Source of the DNA: Copromyces sp. CBS 386.78
Lineage: Eukaryota; Ascomycota; Sordariomycetes; Sordariales; Sordariaceae
NCBI GenBank assembly: GCA_030685235.1
Contig: MU839332.1
Location: 1 to 16,207, forward strand
Length of the DNA: 16,207 nucleotides
Direction of reading: 5' to 3'
Shown here: piece by piece, positions 10,561 through 16,207 of the stretch
Numbering within the stretch: position 1 is the stretch's first letter
Layout of the letters: every line of letters starts with the position of its first letter
The notes under the pieces: model-generated
Databases searched by the model: none
The model's input: only the letters and a program-made list of their open reading frames with translations
What the model was told of the DNA's origin: nothing
Translations under genes and position numbers: made by a program

Positions 10561-10879
10561 ATAATTCGGTTTTATTAATTTATAATATTATTAATAATAT
10601 AATATTCCGAAAAGGTTTTATAGAAGATTTTTTTAATAGTAGTAGGCTATTAATGGGCTTTACTAGTAAGGGAGGAAATTAGTTCTTATAGGAAGATAGA
10701 AGTTTTATAATTAATACGGATAAGCTTATTAGTTAATTAGGTATTTAAATTATTGGATTTTAGTAAGTAAAGTAAGAAATTTGCTACTAGGTCGTTAAAT
10801 TCGAAATAATTGTTTTTAAATTAAGATGGATTTAATAGGGCCCGCTTATGAGTGGTTAGGCGGTTATTTTCTTTATTAT

Positions 10880-11830
10880 TAAAGCGATTATTAGGTTTAT
10901 AGTTTAGGGCGTTTAGGCGAAGGTTTCTAGAACTTAATATATATTTAACTAGGAAGTTAAATTAGGATAGGAATTGAGATTAGTATATATGTTGTTAAAT
11001 TAATTAATTATTAATTATAAATATTAAGAGATTTTTATATTTTGTGAGGATATCGAATAGTTATTAAGCTTTTTTTAATTCTAGCCTTTATTTTTCTAAT
11101 ATTTTAATAATTATAAATAATTCTTTATTATATATCTTATAATTATATTCTTGGGAGCTATATTTAGTTAAAAAGTAGGCGATAGGGTAGAGAATATTAT
11201 TATCCTTGTATTAGGAAAGGGTATTGCTTATAGTTTAATTGGAGGCGTTAATTTTAATTACGGTCTCTTTAGTCTAATTATAGATTTTTAATATGGGGCT
11301 TTCCGAGAACGCTTTTTTAAGAGTTTTAAAAGTGGTTTAGTAGCGGTCGTTTTAAGATTAGTTAGCGTCCTTTTTTGTGAATTTGTAAAGCGGAGTAATT
11401 ATTAGCGAGAATTCTTTTATAAATTGTTGGTAGAAATTTGTAAAATTTAAGAAGGATTGTAGGGACTTTTTTGATTCGGGCGTTTATTAGTCGGCGGTAG
11501 TTTTGACTTTATTTAGGTCTATTTTGATGCCTCTTGGCGTAATGATTAAATTTAAGTACTTTATTTTTGTAATATAGAATTTGTACTTATTAATATTAAT
11601 GTTGAGGCTTATTCTTATTAGCCTATTGAGAATGTCGTTGATGTGTTGTTTGTAGTCTTTAATATTATCCGAATAAATGAGGATATTGTTGAAGTAAGCG
11701 GTTGCGTAGATGTTGAGAATGTTGTATAAAATATTGTTAATGTAGTTCTAGAATGCACCTGGGGCGCCTTGTAAGTTAAAAGGAATAATTAAGGATTTAA
11801 ATAGGTTAAACCGGGTTATAAAAGCGGTAA
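10880..11830 (-). pseudogene. Reverse transcriptase and RNase H of gypsy pol, RIP-broken
   Basis: The minus-strand frame shows PFNLQGAPGAF (about 11751-11791), matching the PFGLxNAPxxFQ box of Ty3/gypsy RT. YFNNILIYS (about 11671-11697) stands where YxDDILIYS is expected, so both Asp read Asn. SFLNFTNFYQQFI lies near 11430-11470, where the family has LGFxNFYRRFI. RNase H follows with INASN at about 11237-11253 (family TDASD) and a YKNLLIF segment near 11030 (family DHKNLxYF). The RT lacks its N-terminal third: the frame enters just before the TRFNLF motif and is preceded by gag-like sequence. Confidence 0.88.
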
Positions 11831-12870
11831 ACCACTCGTCGAACCTATTATCGGCAGGCTGGGGACACTGGTAGGTGAAGGCGAGGCGAACGCGGTCGCT
11901 GATCTTCTAACGGAGGTAATGGATCTTTATACTATTATTGAGTTTATATTTATTAATAAGCGTAACGAACTTCTTTTCGAAGTTGGACTATTTTATACCT
12001 TTAGTTATTTTAAAATTTTCGAAAGCGCGGCGGGATTCGATAATAATATTAATATTACGGTACTTCTTATCCAATTTGTTGAATAGTTCGAGGGTAGTGC
12101 TCTATTTATAAGGTTCGCTGAGGATGGCTTTATTTAATTCGGTTTCGATGGTTTCGAGTGGGATTCCTTCGATAGAGCGGGTAATGAGGGAAAATTTAGG
12201 GGCGTTCGTTAGTAAAAACCTTTAATTTATTTATTTAAGCGAGTTTTATACGTATACGCTAAGTCTAATACTTAGCGGTACGTTCGATCGATAATCCTTT
12301 GCTATTAAAGGCGGGGGCAATAATAATATATAATACCGACCTATAGTTACTACCGTTTTCGCTAGTATTTATTATATTATTGTTATTATTAGGATTGTTA
12401 AGTACGTTAGGAGGTAAAGGGGGATAGGAGTTAGGGCTAGGGGACGGCGGGGGAATTGGGCCGGTATTCGGGAACTAGGTATGAAGGTTGAAGAGGATTT
12501 TTTAATAATAATGCTTTTAAAATTGGAAAACGGCTACGGATAAAACGTAGAAATCGCTAAATTCTTTTTTAAGAGCGGTAATTTAGTTGTAGAGCGATTT
12601 AATTTATTCTATATAATCCTTTACGCTAACCTAAACGGCGAATAAATATTAAGTACGGATAGTCGTAATATTATTCTCTTTACGGGCGACCTTTGAAATC
12701 CTTAATACGGGTTTAGAAGTAGATAATTTCTTCCTTAACTATAATAAAGTCCTCTTCGAAATCGCGGGCATTAGTTCTAATAATAATAATATCGTCGTAG
12801 AGTAAACGATAAAAAACGGAGAAAAAGGTTTAAAAAACGGGAAGGTTAGTAAGAATATAAATTTAGGAAA
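11830..12870 (-). pseudogene. Gag remnant of the gypsy element
   Basis: Upstream of the RT on the minus strand lies a protein-like reading. It starts with a helical charged part, then a proline-rich linker near 12410-12480 (GPIPPPSPSPN), followed by an asparagine run. From about 12210 to 11840 it has a Gag-like alpha-helical region with LELFNKLDKKY and FEKKFVTLINKY. This order fits Ty3/gypsy Gag, but I cannot see a CCHC knuckle or protease between it and RT. The frame appears to shift near 12230, so at least one indel is likely. Identification rests on position and composition more than on a sharp motif. Confidence 0.55.
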
Positions 12871-13029
12871 TAAGGATTAAAACTTTAATCGCTAAATAAT
12901 AAAAGCCTTCGAACATTTAAATAAGAACCGTTAAATCGTTTTAGTAATTTAAGTTAGTAATTACTACGATAGCGCTAACGACTATAATAATAATAAAGTT
13001 GTCGGTTACGGACTAGACTTAGAGAACGA

Positions 13030-13457
13030 TAATAATAATAGTCTTATTCCCTATGCTACTTATCTATAGCGCCTTATTGGCATGGGGTACTTCTCTTAGT
13101 TCTCTAGAGGAAAAACCGTACGGTGATAAGCGCCGTCGGATAAAAACCGCCAGCTCCTTTCGGTTACGAATGAATCGCGCCTGCTCTATCTCGATTCCAT
13201 TTATAGCGGTACTTACCTACCGCCTCAGCAAATAAACTACTTCCTATCTACTATATTCGATTTAATATTAGAATAATCGAAATAGTATTCTCTTGTTCTA
13301 GTATTGTAATCGAACGTATTTAAGAATGCCGCGCGAATTTATCGCACTACTCTCCCTCTAATTCGATTGCTATACGGTACTTATTCAGCCTATTAAATTG
13401 TAATATTTATAAAAGGATTCTCTTAATTCGGGTTCCGTCGTTTGAATACATTTGGAG
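13030..13457 (-). mobile_element. LINE copy 2, 3' part
   Basis: On the minus strand 13447-13283 matches 7547-7712 and 13290-13030 matches 8985-9238, so the two homologous segments that are 1.27 kb apart in copy 1 are joined here. The 3' tail (TAT)n is shared. Copy 2 is much less RIP-damaged than copy 1 in this part, with CpA and TpG present. The 60-codon plus-strand frame at 13053-13235 lies antisense to this 3' UTR and is not a gene. Confidence 0.88.
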
Positions 13458-13700
13458 GTACCTAATAATATAAGGGTTAAAGTTATTGTAGTACGATAGT
13501 TATACAACGGTATCTATATCTACTACAATTATAAATTTGGATAGGGTGGCGCAACGGTTTAATAAGTTGTAACCGTATTGCTACCGTCTTGCAACCGTTG
13601 TAAAATCTACAACTATAGGATTTTACTACATATAATATAATTACTAAAAAAATTCTTTTATAAGGGGAAATCGCGAAGGTTATAGAGGGAAATCGCGAAT
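13458..13700 (+). repeat. Left inverted arm of the foldback element
   Basis: It pairs with 14116-14385. The best-conserved parts are the last 40 bp of the outer half (13575-13618, including CTTGCAACCGTTGTAAAATC) and GGCGCAACGGTTTAATAAG near 13547. Weaker pairing continues inward to TATAAGGGGAAATCGCGAA near 13663. RIP damage is light here, in contrast to the LINE sequence on both sides. Confidence 0.78.
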
Positions 13701-13713
13701 TTAAGCTAACAAA

Positions 13714-13880
13714 TTTTTTTTTTTTTTTTTCTTTTTTTTCTTTCTTCTTTTCTTTCTTTTTCTTTTCTTTTTTTTTTATTTGAAAAGAACAAAATTTTTT
13801 GTCACAACGAGGAATCGAATAAGAGTCTAAAATTAAAGAACTACTTTATTAACCACTTGGCCACTAGGCTAAATTTCTTA
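13714..13880 (-). mobile_element. tRNA-derived SINE-like sequence with A-rich tail
   Basis: On the minus strand the segment 13875-13801 looks like a decayed tRNA. A box-A match, TGGCCAAGTGG, lies within 13853-13866, and a box-B match, TTCGATTCC, lies in 13811-13820, at the spacing of a tRNA. It ends TTGTGAC, and is followed after a short AT stretch by an A/G-rich tail (13779-13714, seen as a T/C tract on the plus strand). The expected 5' acceptor strand (GTCACAA) is absent and the T stem does not pair, so it is not a working tRNA gene. A tRNA head and A-rich tail are the hallmarks of a SINE. Confidence 0.6.
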
Positions 13881-13922
13881 AGGAAAGAGCTGGTTTTTTA
13901 TACTTATAAAGGGGAAGTTAAA

Positions 13923-13944
13923 TTTTTTTTTTTTTTTTTTTTTT
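13923..13944 (-). repeat. Poly(A) tail of repeat copy B
   Basis: An uninterrupted T run on the plus strand, hence poly(A) on the minus strand, directly abuts the end of the 168-bp repeat. It occupies the position held by (TAAAAA)n in copy A. Confidence 0.85.
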
Positions 13945-13946
13945 CC

Positions 13947-14114
13947 TAAAGACCCGTTTGGTAAAATTTCTTTAAACTAAAATTTCTCGTTAAATAGAGG
14001 GCGCACGGACCTCTAACCGAGTACAAAATAACCGCTAAGAAATATCGCTCATTTTAGTACCCTTTTTATTTTTAGGGTTAGGGTTATTAATAAAGAAAAA
14101 AATTTGGTCGTTTT
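13947..14114 (-). repeat. 168-bp dispersed repeat, copy B (SINE-like)
   Basis: Direct-orientation match to 94-261, 13.85 kb away. Its minus-strand 3' end is followed by a poly(A) (T tract 13923-13944). It contains TTAGGGTTAGGG at about 14072-14083, where copy A has GAGTTAGGG. It lies between the arms of the foldback element, so it was retroposed into that element or carried within it. Confidence 0.8.
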
Positions 14115-14115
14115 C

Positions 14116-14385
14116 GTAAGAAATAACCCTCGCAACTTCCCTTTATAAATTTTCTTCATTATAAGAAATTTTCTGGGAAGGTAGGTCCAATTACGTCATA
14201 TGTATAAAAATCTTATAGTTGTAGATCTTACAACGGTTGCAATACGGTTATAAATATTATTACCGTCGCAGTATAATTGTAATACAATTGCAATTTATTA
14301 ACCGTTGCGCTACCGCTATAAATGCTAAAAACCGTTGTACAACTATTATACAACTATAAAAACTTCCTTATATATCCCTAGCTAA
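14116..14385 (-). repeat. Right inverted arm of the foldback element
   Basis: Reverse complement of the left arm with small indels. Landmarks are TAGTTGTAGATCTTACAACG at 14217-14236, the row of TTGCAAT-type palindromic words at 14275-14300, and the outer end CCTTATATATCCCTAGCTAA. The inner end near 14116-14150 (CCTCGCAACTTCCCTTTATAA) pairs with 13660-13680. Confidence 0.78.
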
Positions 14386-15494
14386 GGAGCTCTTCTTTTA
14401 TTTACAGCTAATCGGTCGCCGTTATTTAATAATTGGTTATTTGTAAATAATTTAGGACGATGTATGTAAATGTTTCTTTATTTATTCTGTAAGAGTAAAT
14501 TAATATTATAATATCCGGAATTTTCTTTTGGAAGAAGAAGGATTGGAGGTTAATAATTTCTATCTTTATTTAAGTAAGAAGGGAATTTTTTACTTTAAGT
14601 AATAAGTATTATTTATTATCGTTTTCTAATTACTAGGTTTCCTTCTTTTTCTACTTCGTACTAATTATATATTATTTTATAGTTTTACTACTAAACTTTG
14701 GGTTAAATTTAATAATAGTAAATTTATACCGCCGGTTTAATTTAATTATTATTATTACTAATTGGTAGTTATAGTACAATATTTACTTTCTTATTATTAT
14801 TTCTTCTAATTACCCTTTATAGTCCGTAGCGGTTGGTTTTAATATTTACGATAGGAGCGGTAGTATTCCTATTACCGGGGGCGGACTTATTATAATCGTT
14901 AGAAATTTATTTATTAATATTTATTGTTTAATTTATTTAATTTTGGCGGTACTATTTTCTAATGTATTAGCGAATAGCCGACCTCTTATTTTTTTTATTT
15001 AAATATAGTTAACTATTTAAACTATAGTCCTTCGGACGAACTCTATTTAATTCGTATAGGCGAACTTTTCTTCGAAGGCTTTAACCCGCTTATTAAAATA
15101 AAAGTCGAATAGTGCATAAAAGGTTTCTATTTTTAAATTCCTTACCGGCGTAATTTTATACGCTCCAGTAATAATTCTTAAGTATTTAATTTAATATTTA
15201 ACTAACTTAATTATTATCCTTCGTAATTTACTATAAATTTCGGTCGGCTAGTAGAAAGTTAATATTCTATATATAATTACATTCCGAATATACTTAGTAT
15301 GAATTTCTTTCGTTCGTATAAAAGAGTAACCCTAGATTTTCGCCGCTAATTATATTAATATATTTATTTACGTAATTATTTTCTTTTTTATTATTTTTAT
15401 ATATATTTAGTAATTGAGTTTCTAATTTAATTAAACCCTAAGGAATTTAATCGATTCCGGTAATTTAAGTACGATTCTCCTAATTTAAAGAATT
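14386..15494 (-). mobile_element. LINE copy 2, ORF2 part (5'-truncated)
   Basis: The reverse complement matches 6420-7530 of LINE copy 1, from just after the RT catalytic box to the foldback insertion point. Shared runs include TTTTATACGAACGAAAGA and CTTTCTACTAGCCGACCGAA. The 5' end is lost: similarity stops at 15494, next to TGTCA. Either the LINE was 5'-truncated on insertion, which is usual for LINEs, or another element inserted there. Both strands are RIP-mutated, but at different sites from copy 1, so comparing the two copies would help infer the ancestral sequence. Confidence 0.87.
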
Positions 15495-15544
15495 TGTCAT
15501 AGGGTTAGCCTTGTGACGGTTCAGAGTATGCGGTTGGCAACTGT

Positions 15545-15618
15545 CGGAGCTAGGGATTAGGCTATAGCTCCGAACACAGTATAAAGCTATTATAGCCTTC
15601 GGAAAAAGCTATAATAGC
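15545..15618. repeat. Two adjacent perfect hairpins
   Basis: CGGAGCTA at 15545-15552 pairs with TAGCTCCG at 15565-15572. GCTATTATAGC at 15586-15596 pairs with GCTATAATAGC at 15608-15618. Both stems are perfect, have loops of about 11-12 bases, and lie 13 bp apart in a patch with little RIP damage. Confidence 0.8.
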
Positions 15619-15998
15619 CTTATTATCGCCATCGCTATATAGGTCGTGCCAGCTCTACAATATTTATAAGATTATTATAGAATTAATCTCCTAAATTAGC
15701 CTCTATAAAAACTAATTTAAAATTATACCCTTAAACCTTTCTTCTTACTCCTTCGTATAATTATATATATTCTTACTTACTTTATACCTTTATACCGTAA
15801 TAGTTAATTGTACTTTTAAACTATTGCGTTTATACGTACATTTCTTTATAACCCCTAGAATCGTATAGCGAAAAGTTACGTAGTCTAAAATTATATTAGG
15901 ATCGCCTTATAGGAGTCGCGGACCCTAATATATAGAATCGCCTTATTAAACTACGGATTCGTTAGGATTAGACCTTAAAAATAGTAATTTAATTATTA

Positions 15999-16062
15999 TA
16001 ATTACGCCTTTATATTGCGGCAATCCCCTTTAATTACGCCTTTATATTATAGTAATCCCCTT
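15999..16062. repeat. 32-bp tandem duplication
   Basis: Two adjacent 32-bp units begin TAATTACGCCTTTATATT and end AATCCCCTT. They differ at only four positions, TTGCGGCAAT in the first and TTATAGTAAT in the second, all G-to-A or C-to-T transitions. Confidence 0.88.
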
Positions 16063-16095
16063 TATATTATAAATTAACTTCTTCGCAGAAAATAA

Positions 16096-16207
16096 TAATT
16101 ATTATGACTATTTCTTGGAAGAGAGGGCAAAATGATGTGTAGATATGTGTGTGTGCTATAGAGAGAAGGCTAGAGCAGAAAGGGAAAAGAAGTGTGGAGG
16201 GCTAAAA
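16096..16207. other. Non-RIP right flank
   Basis: The composition returns to normal, with frequent TpG and CpA, purine-rich sequence, and a short TG repeat near 16145-16155. No reading frame or motif is recognisable in this short stretch. It marks the end of the RIP block. Confidence 0.6.

Larger units (their letters stand above)
9239..13029 (-). mobile_element. Ty3/gypsy chromovirus-like element, LTRs missing
   Basis: Read on the minus strand, the domains run gag remnant, reverse transcriptase, RNase H, integrase, chromodomain, the order of fungal chromoviruses. It begins and ends directly against the 3' tails of the two LINE copies, and I see no LTR at either side. It is therefore truncated at both ends, perhaps because the LINEs inserted in it or because recombination removed the LTRs. 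A protease domain was not found, and gag appears to run straight into the middle of the RT. RIP has damaged mainly the plus (non-coding) strand. Confidence 0.85.
13458..14385. mobile_element. Foldback/MITE-like element with long inverted arms
   Basis: This 928-bp unit interrupts LINE copy 2. It is flanked by GGAG at 13454-13457 and 14386-14389, a likely 4-bp target duplication. The undisturbed site survives in LINE copy 1 near 7530-7540. Its left arm (13458-13700) and right arm (14116-14385) are imperfect inverted repeats. Matching pairs include TACCTAATAATATAAGG with the complement of the CCTTATATATCCCTAGCTA end, and ACAACTATA with TATAGTTGT flanking GCAACCGTTGTA. The arms carry many CAACGG-type motifs. 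It encodes no transposase. The centre (about 13700-14115) is filled by two retroposed sequences. Confidence 0.82.
786..16095. other. RIP-mutated AT-rich block
   Basis: The whole block is dominated by A and T, TpA is abundant, CpG persists, and CpA or TpG are rare. For example, 6001-6300 has 6 CpA and 1 TpG, and 9781-10080 has no CpA and 15 TpG. Recognisable protein motifs are broken by TAA and TAG where CAA, CAG or TGG are expected, and GAT/GAC aspartates after a T read as AAT/AAC. These are the known products of ascomycete repeat-induced point mutation. The left edge near 786-800 and the right edge near 16095 are sharp. Short patches are spared, notably 9105-9195, 11817-11930, 13045-13240 and much of 13458-13620. 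Confidence 0.9.
15495..16095. other. Possible LTR or foldback end plus degraded DNA
   Basis: LINE similarity stops exactly at TGTCATAGGG, a start like many LTRs (TG...CA). The first 170 bp are little mutated and contain two hairpins (15545-15572 and 15586-15618). TATA-like sequence occurs at about 15633 and 15702, followed by a pyrimidine-rich stretch, as in an LTR promoter region. I cannot find a convincing 3' end, a primer binding site, or a second copy, so an LTR is only a suggestion. From 15700 to 16095 the DNA is AT-rich with no coding motif seen; a 32-bp tandem pair lies at 15999-16062. Confidence 0.4.

Noticed and set aside
13053..13235. A 60-codon plus-strand frame
   Set aside because: It lies antisense to the LINE 3' end, and its homologue at 8985-9238 does not keep the frame; chance opening in a mutation-spared patch.
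9014..13245. Inverted repeats 9014-9230 and 13040-13245 as terminal inverted repeats of one large DNA transposon
   Set aside because: The homology continues into LINE ORF2 sequence on both outer sides, so these are the 3' ends of two oppositely oriented LINE copies and not transposon termini.
13801..13875. A functional tRNA gene on the minus strand
   Set aside because: A and B boxes are visible, but the acceptor and T stems do not pair and the anticodon stem is poor; it is a tRNA-derived remnant.
14071..14086. TTAGGGTTAGGG, resembling telomere repeat
   Set aside because: Only two units, internal to the 168-bp repeat, and copy A has GAGTTAGGG there; not a telomere or telomere-healing site.
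786..16095. Mitochondrial or organellar origin because of the high AT content
   Set aside because: The AT-richness comes from CpA/TpG loss with CpG retained, over recognisable nuclear LINE and gypsy coding frames; this fits RIP and not organellar DNA.

Overview
The window looks like a transposon graveyard from a filamentous ascomycete (Pezizomycotina) that has, or had, repeat-induced point mutation (RIP). From about 786 to 16095 the DNA is extremely AT-rich, nearly emptied of CpA and/or TpG and full of TpA, while CpG is kept; this is the footprint of C-to-T change at CpA. Both ends (1-785 and about 16095-16207) have ordinary composition. I see no intact protein-coding gene and no functional RNA gene. 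Everything recognisable is a dead mobile element or a simple repeat.

Layout, left to right. (1) 1-785: a (TTTTTA)n microsatellite attached to a 168-bp dispersed repeat, a GC-rich minisatellite, and unique sequence with a large imperfect palindrome. (2) 786-2380: RIP-degraded DNA of unknown origin with one lysine/arginine/glutamate-rich frame. (3) About 2382-9238: a long Tad1-like LINE on the plus strand. ORF1 has CCHC zinc knuckles; ORF2 has an AP-type endonuclease and a reverse transcriptase. Motifs stay in single frames across kilobases, so the damage is mostly point mutation. (4) 9239-13029: a Ty3/gypsy chromovirus-like element on the minus strand, with a gag remnant, RT, RNase H, integrase and chromodomain, and no recognisable LTRs. 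(5) 13030-13457 and 14386-15494: a second, 5'-truncated copy of the same LINE on the minus strand, split by (6) 13458-14385, a 928-bp foldback element with roughly 240-bp inverted arms and a GGAG target duplication. The foldback holds a tRNA-derived SINE-like sequence and a second copy of the 168-bp repeat. (7) 15495-16095: a possible LTR or other element starting TGTCA, with two hairpins and a 32-bp tandem duplication, then normal DNA.

The two LINE copies lie tail to tail around the gypsy element. Copy 1 carries about 1.27 kb that copy 2 lacks, and it also preserves the empty site for the foldback. The most unusual signal is strand polarity of the RIP damage: across the gypsy the plus strand has lost CpA almost completely but keeps many TpG, while in the neighbouring LINE and in part of 786-2250 the bias is reversed.

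All family calls rest on translation and motif reading by eye. Element boundaries are approximate unless fixed by comparing the two copies.
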